From: Pomacea canaliculata
Taxonomy: Eukaryota > Mollusca > Gastropoda > Architaenioglossa > Ampullariidae
Direction: 5' to 3'
Assembly (NCBI RefSeq): GCF_003073045.1
Contig: NC_037591.1
Location: forward strand, 27,809,319-27,873,318
Length of the DNA stretch: 64,000 nucleotides
The position numbers and the translations under genes are program-made. Under the pieces are notes generated by a model. That model had not been told where the DNA came from and made no database searches. It worked only from the letters and a program-made list of their open reading frames with translations. Positions 53,601 to 64,000 of the stretch are shown here, one piece after another; the stretch's first letter is position 1, and each line of letters starts with the position of its first letter.

Positions 53601-54117
53601 CTGACAAACCAAAGGGGAGGGTGGAATAGACTACTATATGGTGTAGACAGTTTGAAAATCTCTACATAATTTACTCATTTTCATCAATTTCTTTTATGTC
53701 TTTTTGGATTTGCCTTATTTTTCAAAGAAAAATAAAAAGTTGAATTACATACTGTATATGTATGCTCCATTTGTGTTTAAAATGGATAAGCTCTACTTGT
53801 GAATGGTGGTAAACTCTTACACAGCAATCGACAAACGATAGCTCCAAGAACCCTTGCAAGATTGATATAAGCCAGTTGAATTTGTCTGATTCTAACTTGA
53901 AGCTCCTTGGCATATACAAAACACATACACAAACATGAGTGTGTTGCGTGATCAAAATATGGTTCCTTCCACCAAAGATGCTCTAAAAAAAATGTTTAAT
54001 TATTTCTACTAGCGCAAAGTGAAAATTGCCTTTTTCAGGGTGTTTTTTTTTTCAAACAGTCTCAACTTTATTACACCAGAGATTACTCTCCAAATAATGA
54101 AGGGGACAGAGCTGTAG

Positions 54118-54282
54118 CCTCAAGGAGCCACACTGGAAGAGAAGCTCAGGAGCACCAAGGACAAGTTAGAAACAGCCTTCTTCACCACCAAAGGTCGAAG
54201 TCCAACAAGCGTGTTCAAGGGAACGCCAAAGAACTCTCTTCAATTAGAAAAAAATGAAGAAGGCATGCTGGTTTCTATCTGA
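54118..54282 (+). other. Unassigned exon-like open segment
   Basis: Directly after a TAG trinucleotide, 54 codons stay open to a TGA. The reading looks protein-like (LEEKLRSTKDKLETAFFTTK, then SPTSVFKGTPKNSL) and the base composition is less AT-rich than its surroundings. There is no start codon at the front and the upstream pyrimidine tract is poor. I do not recognise the protein. It could be a last exon of an unseen gene, part of an old retrocopy, or chance. Confidence 0.25.
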
Positions 54283-55451
54283 TGAAACTTTATTTCATTT
54301 TCAGCAACATTGTTATCACCATCACATTCATGCTGCACCAGTTCTGTCAGTTATAGTCCTCACACTTCAAAATCGCACACTGCTGTAAAATTTAAGATCC
54401 TTGTTAAGGATGGCATGAATGCCTTTGTGTTGCATCAGCAAGCTGTTATAGGCAGCAGATGAACAAAAAACCAAAAAGCCCTGCATCGCATCTTAAAAAG
54501 AACCATCCCCTCTATATGAAACCCTTAAACAACTAAAAAAGTTCCCACAAAAATAATGAGTTTTGTAGGCTGCCATTTTGTGGGGATTTTGTTTTGCATG
54601 CCCATTAAATAAATGCCACATACAATAGAATGCAAACACTTGAAATTCTTCCAGTACACACAGAGTTACTAAACAAATGAAGGTCATTAAGTTAAAAAAA
54701 AAAGGAGGGGGATACACCTCAAAAAAAGCCATTCCACATCCATTTGAAGATCAGCATATATTTAAAGAAAAAAACTTTTAGCCACATACATTTTAAATGA
54801 GATGAAAGGTTAGCCAAACATATTTTATGATGAGATAACCATTGACTGGTCATGCAAATGACACATATAGTTTAGAAATGTACTGGCTCTGAATTGCGAC
54901 TGGGGGGAAACCCCTAAACTTCCATATGAAAATGGGTGCAAACTGTGGGTGGGGGAAACAATAGAAATGATCTAAAGCATGGAGCTCACAGAACTCACAT
55001 GGCATCTTTTTCCTTGAAATTTATGTTTATAATATTATAAGCCAGTAAGAACTCTTTTTTTTTTTTGCAGGAAAATAAAATGCCACAGAGAACATACACG
55101 AATAAAATTTAGGTTACAGTAATAGGAGGTGGTGGGGAGGAAGGTGTACAAGACAGCATATTACCTTACATCATTTATCAGAGTTCCTTGGTGATGTGTA
55201 AGTACAGAAGTGGTACACACCAGAACCTTCTATAATTCAAATCAGTAATTATGCTACAAATGTGTTTACAATCACTGCAGTTATGGCTCAATATTCATAT
55301 CTTTATCAAGATTAAATTAATACAATAGGAGCTCAAGAGCTGCATAATCCCAAGCCTACAGCCTAAATCTTTAATTTTATTAAATATTTTAATAGCATTG
55401 GATTCCCTCAAAGGAAAATTTAGAGCTGTTTAAAAGGGAACAAATTCTGGA

Positions 55452-55770
55452 TACTGGTAAATTATTAATAATAATAAATGCAAAATTTGTGAAGCCCATA
55501 TATACTCATACTCCTAAGGAGTATGCTCTTAGCGCTTAAGAACAAGAAGAACCTAACATGGACAGCATACAAGGAACAGGAAAACAAATAAATAACATAT
55601 GATGAGCTATAAAAGAATAAACAACCGTATTAAACAAAGAATAAAATCAAATACAGAAAACACAAAGAGGAACCAAATAACAAGAGCTGAAAGTAATACA
55701 ATATTGCAAAAGGAAGGGTGTGAAAACTGGATTCCAAGGAATCATGGCTTAGCGAAGGAGACCCTTTTTG
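55452..55770 (+). repeat. AAT-headed dispersed repeat, copy 3
   Basis: It begins with AAT repeats, continues through GTGAAGCCCATATATACTC and ACTCCTAAGGAGTATGCTC, then an A-rich part with AAATACAGAAAACACAAAGA. The A-rich part matches the copies near 12839 and 37957. It is the longest and clearest of the three. No open frame of note. Confidence 0.5.
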
Positions 55771-58688
55771 AAATCAACAGATGATGTAAATTAGGAAAAG
55801 AATTAAGAGATATCCAAGTGATATATTGTGTAGAATAGACCTTAACACGCAGAGGTCTAAGAACTATTTTTTCCCACAAACAGACCCATTGTACCACCTG
55901 CTGAGGACGAAACTGAGCGCAAAATATTTCTTCAAATTTAAGTTTACTTCATTACAAGAGAGTAATTTATCAGACAGCAAAATAACACAGCTCAGTAAAT
56001 GAAATAAAAGCCTTGTAACAAAGCATTTCTCGTCTGCAGTTTGGAAAGAAGTCAGGACCTCACTTTCCATAGTATCACAATAGCAGGCTTGTTCTTAGGG
56101 CAGTGCCACATTACCATGTGCATAAAGCCCTCTGCTTGTGGCATTTAACATTAGACAGAAATGAGGTCATTCTATGTCTGCTTTTTACCCTAAAAGATAA
56201 ATGCAAAATGATCACAATGCATTTTTGTGACTAACAACAGTACTATATTCTACTAACCTATTAGCAACTTTGAGCTTCATTTAATGAATGGCTTGGGTCA
56301 GCCATTAAAAATATGCAAACACACTACCTCCAGCTATTGATTATAACTGATATGCAACCTTTTATCACTATCTGTTGATGAAATAATGATCAATACAACA
56401 TGGCAACACCCCTGTGTTAAAAGGTGGTTATGTTGAAAATGGATGGACTGCTGGACACTTGAGCTTGGGATAGTGTCGACAATTTTTACTCGAGGGAATA
56501 AAACACTTTCAAACTCTTGTAATGTGGAAAAAGGTCACAACAATAACAAAAAGAGATGGGTAGACTTGTACTGTTTGGTCAAATGACTCAAAATATAGTA
56601 AAGAGCAGTCCAGAACTCCTGATGTATTCTGTGTCAAAAGCTACAGCTTGTCAGTGGCTGACATCATATACAAATGCTGTCACATTTAGGATTTCATGTA
56701 ATTACCACTCTTCTGTAAAATCAATTTATCACTTAGTTTTTTTCTTCAACATGCACAGACACTCATTTCAATTTTCAGCCACATCTGACTTTCCAAATGC
56801 TCTCTGAAAGCATATATGATACAAAGAAGACCTTTATTTAAGAAAAGAATTAAAATCCACCTAAATAGTTCAAAAATTTTGCCAAACAAGGTCCTAGTTC
56901 TTAACATGGTGTGGTTAGTTTCAAACCTAATAATCAAATCATTTTACCACAGAGAAACAAATATTTCCACGATTTCAAAACAAGTTCCTTAACCTTTCAA
57001 TTATTGAAAAGTGGGGTGTTGGAAACCACACTTTTCTCTGGGCCAACATTTTTGTGTGCTTTCAGGGCTTCACAGCCTGCTGTCTAACCTTCACAAGCCC
57101 TCGGACTGGTCAGGTACCCATTCAACAGCTGATTTAGCTCAGGGAAGTACACTGCACCACATTAAACCGAGCAGTATTTATTCCTGTCTATGGTCTTAGA
57201 CATCAGTTACACTGCCACTTAGTCATATGCTGGCTCCAGCAGTAATTTTAACACCCCACCCTCACCAAAAAAAAAAAAAAAAAGTGTAATAATGCAAGCA
57301 GACTGAGCAGCCCATTTAGTGTTTTGTCAGAAGATGTCTGCCAACAATTTGATGCCCATGACATAAAATCAATGGTATCAAGAAATGTAAAAATGAATCA
57401 TGTTTATTTGTATATGTGTGCATGCATGTACGCACACAATTTAGAGTTAATGAAGCTGAACGCATATGCATCTGTCACCAATAATGCAAAGAACTCCCCA
57501 TATCAACAAAGATAATACAAGCCTGTTTCTATGGCACATAGCCCAAGTTTACATGCAAGCACAAGTAGATGGTGATAAAGGAGAAGAGGTAAGGTATAAT
57601 GAGAGCAAGAGATGATTTCCAGATAAAGAACCACAAATTCCTTACAATTTGTGCCATCACAACTCTAGCAAAACTGTGACAAGTCCTCCCTGAAACCCCT
57701 TTTCCTTTATACCATAAACAGTAGATATACATAATTTCTAGTCATGCACATTCTCATCCAGACAAAAAAAAAAACCAAAAAAAAACCACACTTGATGATC
57801 TACTGAGACTAATGCCTATACAAGTAGGTCTAAGATTAAACACCAAACCCTGCACAAGCAAATGTGAAAAACCCTGTGCACTAGATGTACCACAGAATGT
57901 CATGTGCTGCAAGTGTTACAACCTGCACACACCTGGAAGCGCAGACAGGCATACATCTCTTCACATTATATGTGCATACCTGGATTCATTCGATCTATTA
58001 CACCGTTAATAAAATTGAGTGCTTGTGAAAAAGGGGACAATGGCAGTAAAGCAACAGATCTGTTGCACTAGAACAATTGTGCAAAGTCATCCTGACACAA
58101 AATTTCTCAATCTATTTCAGTTTTTCCCTAGCTCTATGCTTATATTTACTTTTTGCTTTTTTATCATGCTGGAAAACAAAGTGATCTCTGAAAGTGCCCA
58201 GATAACAACTGACCGTCATCCTTTATTTGCAAATGCCACATTTGTCAGTCTATTGTTCTCTGAAAATTATGATACAAATCACAGGAACGTACACAGTCCG
58301 CCCAAAGGCTCAAACATCAAATGCATTAGTTCATATAATTCGATTCTTTTCTTGTGGTAGGGGTAGGAGGAGGTGTGGAGCGGTGGGTATGAGGTATGGA
58401 AGGACTCAGTCTAAAAGCTACTTGAACAGAATATCCTAGTAGCATGAAAAGCATAAGCTGCTGGCATCAAGTTAAGGAAAAGGAAGCAATTAAAAATTTC
58501 AAGACCTCATCATCCGCAGGTCATGCAAAGGAAACTGAGACCTTGTGCATCTTGGTTTTGAGATCCATGTTTGCATCACCTTGAGCCAGGTACAACCAAA
58601 CCTTTAGGAATGCATCCACCCATGTACACATGCACATCCATACACACACATGTAAGCAGAATCCTCCTCAGATGTGGAAGTTCTTCCA

Positions 58689-61600
58689 TTATTTTTTTCG
58701 CCCTCTTTCCTTCTTCCATGCCTCGATCTTCTGCTTTAGTTCTGTGTCTGGAAAACAAGCAGGCAAGTAGGCAATTCCTTAAACTTAGAGCCCATTATAA
58801 CATAGAGGAGCCAAAAACACTATTTAAATATGACACAGCAGACCATCTGCAAGTAATTATTGTATTTTCATCATTGAGCTTTAAGAGAAATATAGCAAAG
58901 GGTAGCGGAAGAAAACTACACAAGAATCATGTCAGTCACTGACCTGACACGAGCTGGTCTTCTGTGAGGGGTTGTCTGTTGAAGGGGTCTGTCTGTGAAT
59001 TGAGCAGATGTCGCATAATGATGGCTCTGTCCATAACAGTGCCACATGGCAACTTCACTGGGTCCTTCATCAGTGTGTCCATCAAAGGGTCTGGTCCATG
59101 AAATGACACAAGAACAATAGAAAAAATATCTTCCTGGTGAAATTTTGGGGTGGTCCCAGTCTGTTAACAACTCAAAAAAAAAAAAACCCATTTAGGAAGC
59201 TGTTCAGCTACTGACCACTCAGCCCTCTGAACCACCCACATGGACCCCTTCTTGGACATATCACTTTACACACCTCAGAAGTCAAAGTTTAAAAAAGTTT
59301 GTTTATTTGGTCCCTGCCAATACCAATTGTTAAATATCACCTTTGTATCATATACCATATTCTGATCAGGGTTATTACCTGCTCTTGGTGAAATACCTTC
59401 TTAGTTTTTATTTAGCTTGAAAATAACAAAGTTGTCTGCTTTATATCTAGGGTCTCATGTGTTAATAGGCACAGATTAAAATGATTTTTATTTTCTGTAA
59501 TAATCACTTTACAAAGATATTTAGCTAGAAAAACAATAAACTTTCAGACATCATTACTTTGATACACCCTCACTCATCTAGTCTCACTAGTTTTATGTTG
59601 CCTTTGCTTACCTTTGAAGTCATCAGGTATATCACCCAGGTCTTCTTCCATTCCAGCTCTCTGTACAACAATCTTCTGAACTTTTATCTGAAGGGCTTGG
59701 AATTCTTTTATCTTTGTGTCTGACTTGATATTTGCTTTGGTCATGCATGCGATGGCATCATCAAACAGCTCTTTGCTGAAAGATCTCTGGAAATGCAAGA
59801 AAGTCTTTCCATTAAAATATTAGTAATTGCCAGCTGAGGGAACTGTGAGAAACAGAAATATCTTCCATATGCCTCAGTATACACATCAAGTGTTCATTCT
59901 CATCGCATAACATATATTAGAGTATTTGAAATCCTTATTGTTCCTCATGACTTAGCGGTTCTTGGACTGACCAGGTAAAAGGAAAATAGAAAGCAGGACT
60001 TACACGTTTGACCAGCAAAAAAATGAAACTAATCTGATGCATGGCTGATTCAATCCAACATTTGGGCAGAAAAATCAAAACCTTGATTGAGTGGAGGTCT
60101 TCATATAATGAACTGTAGTGTGATCTAAACCTTCTCTCTAGGAACTATAATTGTGAACACTTATGCATGATATGACCATCAAAGAGGACATGTTTTAGTA
60201 CAATAAGGGTGGGTGAGTGAATACGAAAGTCATCAAATCACAAGCACAGCTGCACAGATACACTTAAATGTGTGAAAATAAGAAACTGAATAAGCCTCAA
60301 TACAATGTCACACAGCTCTTTGACTGGAGAACTGATTTGAATAAGAAGCATCTTTACCTCATCCTGAGCTATGGCACAGGCAAAAGTCTCACTGTCAAGG
60401 TGAAGGTATATGTCTACAAGGGTGCTCAGAAGTTTTTTAGGCTCCCAGCCATACTTGATAGGATTCTTGACTTTCAGGTCCTTGCACTTGCGGCCACACA
60501 GCTGCTGAAGGTTGAAGTCCAGCATGGCTGCCAGTCTCTCCACCAGAGACTATGAGAACGAGACCAGCAAGGCACCTCAGTGTGCTCACTTTCACAGAGA
60601 GTTTCTCTCCTTTTTTTTATGGCACATTATTCACATTAATAATTCCCGGGATCTTTCCAGATCTATTTTTTTTCTCTCTCTCCACCCTGTATTTGTATCA
60701 CTCGCTACCACTTGGATCAAAGACATTTCAGGACAGAAAATAAGAATTTACATACTAAATATGGTGATACATAAAAAAATCTTGAGTAAGACATTAACAA
60801 TCTGCATGCTTAGATGCTCTCTTGCCAAACCCCAAAAAATCTCATGATACAAGATCTAAAACATAATGAGAAAGAAACTGTTTGGCCTCTAATAGATATT
60901 CTCCAGGCTGTCTCCATTCAGTCTAGACATAATTTAACTGTAAAATGTGTCTTGTAGGTGAACAGAAACAATGCAAATCCATAGCAACATCAAATACTTA
61001 CTTCTTCCAGGAAAGGATCTTTGATCTCCTCTGTCAAATAATGGAACATCTCCACTGTTTCTGTGGCCAAAGTAAGGTATGATCGGCACTGCCGCTCATC
61101 CATAGAGAGTTGTCGAATCTTTTGCTGCTGTTGATCCTAAAGGAACATGGTAAAACTGGTTAGTACTATTTACTTCTCATTTATCAGCACAGCATTAAAT
61201 ATACAAGGGATGTTCTACTTCCAAACAGATTTCAGTATTTCGCGTGCTTTCAGCAAGTACAGAACATGTGGTGTCTAGCGAATTGTTCAGAGTAAAATGT
61301 TTAAAAAAGTTCTCCAGGTTTGCTTTATTGCCAAGTTTGGACAGAAGTGGAACATCCCTTGTATAATATCATACTGATCATGCATTAGAAGAATTTATAG
61401 TTAGGAGCCCATCATTCATGTCCAAAGAATAACAAGTTTTAACAGGATCAAACAAGTAATTAAAGCTGCAAGCTCAAATTCTATCTAGGCTTCAAAAAGT
61501 TTCTAAATCTTAAAATGTAGATAAAGGTAAAGGTTAGGCTTAACCCTTGTCCATCAAATTTCAGACAACGTTTGAGCAAGCATTTCAAACAAAACCTTCA

Positions 61601-63777
61601 ACAGCTTACACGAGTGAGAGTGTTCCACTGTGCCTGATTGTCCATCAGCTCTTGTGTCTCATGTATTCTCTTAAGGCTATCCAAGCTCTCATCCAGGAGG
61701 AAGGTGGTATCATTCATAAGCATGTTGATAAAGCGCACAAACTGTTTTCCCATTACTGAGGAGAAACAAAGTTAAGAGTTATGAGCATGAACTGAACCTT
61801 TTTTCAAAATGTATGAGTTTAGAAAGCAACAATTTTACCCTTCGCTTATTTCCTCCTCTACAGGTAATTAAAGGCTATTCTAGTTTCTCTCACATCTATA
61901 GTACAAACATTGCTTTTTGAGCACTTCTTTTTCATTTTTTCTTGTTTTGAAATTTTCTTAAACATGGACAACTTACTTCTATAGCTCACAAAAGAACACC
62001 ACACATACACACCTTGCCTCCTGAATGAACTTGGTCTTGTGGGCACGGATGGCCCACATGGATTTGAAAATGATTGCCAGGTGATAGCGAATTGTAAACT
62101 TGTCATAGAATTCGCTGCTGGCTCCTGTACTCTCTACATCTAAATAGTACAGAAAAAAGAAAATATGTGTAAGGAGATACAGAGAAGGTGAACATGCACA
62201 TAATATAGTTTAAAAATAAAAAATAACAATAGCATACCAGGTATTTTTAAATTTGGCAGTAGGATTATTGTATAATTATCCAGAGAATACACACCAACAT
62301 AAAACTGCATTAGTGAAGGGGTTAGAAAGGTCAGGGCTAGCTCGTGCATCAGAAAGGCCTGGTTGATTTTCCCAGCTTTAGGCTGCACAACAGGCTGCAT
62401 GACAAAGATAACCTCCACCAGTTTGGCCACAAGGTAAGGGTTGCGGATGTAGTTCTGGGAGCAGATCATAACAATCAGTAACTGAAGGACATCACCCATG
62501 CCAGGGTCTGCCACCAGAACTTCGGGACTAAATCTGGAAATGGAAGAAAATCCAATTTTAATAATAATAAGAGCATTTCTATAGGGCATTACCCTGCCGA
62601 CAGCAAGATCAATATGTTTTGACATGAACAATTGGCTTAACAATATCTCTATCACACTCACACAAAACACACATCATCAACTACTAAAAGTATGCTCGAA
62701 AAATGTTAGTCTTAAAGCCAGACTTCAAAGTATCAAAAAAGGTAATTGTGCAAAGTAATGGAGGAAATGCATTCCAGACACTAAGGCCTGAGAAATGATG
62801 TTGGCTGAATTCATTACAGCTGCAGCTGTAAGTGGAATCTATCTTGTTCATGATGCTGCACCTTATCAGTTTACATTATTATTATTAACATCATACATCA
62901 CAACAAGTCATGAAATCTTATAATACTTTTGCTGCATTTAAAAAAAAAATGTACTAGAGCCTTCATCATCATTCCTTGCTACTCCTCGAGGAGCATAGGG
63001 CCGCAACAACACCTCGCCAGCGAACTCGGTTTTGGGCAGCCCCCCTCAGTTGGGCCCATGTGGTTCCGGTAGCCTTTGCCTCGCTCTCTACTGATCTTCT
63101 CCAAGTCTGTTTTGTCACTAGAGCCTTACCTTGGTTGAAACTCCCCGATTAATAAAAAAAAACTTTCACTCTTGTTTGCCTGTCTTACAAATATTTTTTG
63201 ACAGAGTATTGTCATACCCATATGCAATACTTACTGAAGAACGAAGAGAAGATAATCAGCAATATCTTCAAGATAAAATTCTGGGAGTGCAGCAAACTCC
63301 ATGGGAACATCAGGTGGCAATGGTAGTTCAGCCCTAGAATGAAGGAAAAATGTTACTATGGCTGATCTATGCAGGATAATAAACAAAGCACAGGTATGCC
63401 TATGCTGAGAGGAAGAAAAAGCTTTTTTTAAAAACCGGTACTAGCAAAAGATGTTCTAAAGTGATCCCCAAAAAGGACAGATAAAGAAGAAAGGTGATGA
63501 GTGCCATAAACATGAATTTATTACAAAATTAAAATGATGAAAGTTAGTGGTAGACAATGAGAAAGGAAGGAAAGGAGGCAGATAATGAAGACAGTGAGTG
63601 GAGAGAATAAGAGAATTCCCATTATCTGGAATGCTGTTTGAGTCCTGACCCCTGCATTTTAGGATCTGCAGCCCGAAGTAAGAACTGTGATGCCTGTGTG
63701 TAGAACCTCAGAACTCGCACCAGCATGGTTTGATCCAGCACTCCAGCATCAGCACAAAGTTTACTCTTTTGCAGCCT
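58689..63777 (-). CDS. UBE4B: UBE4B: ubiquitin conjugation factor E4 B, C-terminal part (5' end outside window)
   Basis: A U-box E3/E4 enzyme that extends ubiquitin chains, working with p97/VCP in yeast and animals. Ten minus-strand exons: 63777-63650, 63333-63235, 62533-62295, 62139-62013, 61755-61610, 61136-61002, 60549-60358, 59786-59612, 59090-58944, 58747-58689. They carry the Ufd2 core ([57 protein letters not shown]) and the C-terminal U-box ([40 protein letters not shown]). It ends in a Lys-rich tail before TAA. Alignment with the human protein as remembered is close throughout. One junction is off: exon 62139-62013 ends in phase 2 and the next should read SNGKQFVRF, but GGGAAAACAG holds one A too many. 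Either the consensus is wrong there or a donor two bases further is used. Exons upstream of 63777 lie beyond the window. Confidence 0.93.
62561..62870. repeat. AAT-headed repeat in a UBE4B intron (limits approximate)
   Basis: AATAATAATAAGAGCATTTC is followed by a block reading CTATAGGGCATTACCCTGCC, then a stretch with GTAATGGAGGAAATGCATTCC. The head resembles that of the other AAT-headed repeats, but the body differs from the copies near 12839, 37957 and 55452. It may be a different family with the same kind of head. It lies in the intron between 62533 and 63235. Confidence 0.4.
62953..63127 (-). mobile_element. 5'-truncated LINE insertion with 11-bp target duplication
   Basis: The insert proper is 62964-63116. 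On the minus strand it reads [20 protein letters not shown], then [17 protein letters not shown] and a stop. This is the typical C-terminal end of a non-LTR retrotransposon protein, followed by a short ATG-repeat tail. ACTAGAGCCTT flanks it on both sides (62953-62963 and 63117-63127). The terminal frame is intact and the flanks are identical, so the insertion is young. It lies in a UBE4B intron, in the same orientation as the gene. Confidence 0.85.
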
Positions 63778-64000
63778 CTGTTGAATTTATGCATATTTTG
63801 AGACTTGTGAATGCATATACAAAAATACATTTTCTTTAAAAAACTATAATAAAGAGTTGAATAAATCAGAAGTTAGGAATTTCCATGTACTGCCTTTCTC
63901 CCCAGATAATACACAAGATTACAGAAAAATGTAACACTCGAAACATCTTCCTCTCCTTCTTTTGCTACTTTACATAGTGTTACTCTGCATTGTAGAAACT
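63778..64000 (-). other. Part of a UBE4B intron running off the window
   Basis: The exon ending at 63777 starts after an acceptor (AATTCAACAG on the minus strand), so this stretch is the end of the preceding intron. No coding segment is seen in it. Confidence 0.7.

Larger units (their letters stand above)
53601..58688. other. Intergenic DNA and UBE4B 3' UTR
   Basis: TMEM185 (plus) and UBE4B (minus) converge on this 5-kb interval. Minus-strand polyadenylation signals (TTTATT on the plus strand) occur in several places, for example near 54065, 54288 and 56834, so the UBE4B 3' end cannot be fixed. Apart from an unassigned open segment at 54118-54282 and a dispersed repeat near 55452, I see only A-rich tracts. 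Confidence 0.45.

Overview
The window is animal genomic DNA, most likely from a gastropod mollusc. The genes have introns with GT-AG (and one GC-AG) splice sites. The intergenic DNA is AT-rich and full of microsatellites and broken LINE and SINE copies. The pair of family 9 cellulases with N-terminal CBM2-like domains is the arrangement known from abalone and apple snails. Species cannot be named from the sequence alone.

Layout. 1-14044: no recognisable gene, with simple repeats and one tRNA-like SINE. 14045-18444 (+): an adhesion GPCR with signal peptide, a ten-residue repeat array, a GAIN/GPS module and a seven-helix domain. Its reading frame is interrupted in TM1 and displaced through TM5. 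18445-25600: intergenic, with a LINE reverse-transcriptase remnant. 25604-30554 (+): GH9-A, an intact 12-exon secreted cellulase of 595 residues. About 32289-33800 (+): a decayed GH9 copy split by a LINE fragment. 35258-40883 (-): GH9-B, a second cellulase with two tandem CBM2-like domains and three exons whose length or frame departs from the family by one base. 42685-43000: a short hAT-type transposon with 8-bp target duplication. 43179-44279: a solo LTR with 5-bp target duplication. 44750-46706 (-): ANKRD46. 47040-52627 (+): TMEM185, head to head with ANKRD46. 52628-58688: 3' UTRs and intergenic DNA. 58689-63777 (-): the C-terminal ten exons of UBE4B, whose 5' part lies beyond the window.

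How it fits together. The GH9-A, pseudogene and GH9-B trio is a small cellulase family that expanded locally, with the two main copies tail to tail; digestion of plant or algal cellulose is the expected role. ANKRD46, TMEM185 and UBE4B are ordinary conserved animal genes: a membrane-anchored ankyrin protein, a multi-pass membrane protein and a U-box ubiquitin chain-elongation factor. I found no sign of a wholly new system. The points most worth checking are the CBM duplication in GH9-B, the one-base frame breaks in GH9-B, the GPCR and UBE4B (real decay or consensus errors), the expanded repeat array in the GPCR ectodomain, and the duplicated splice acceptor in TMEM185.
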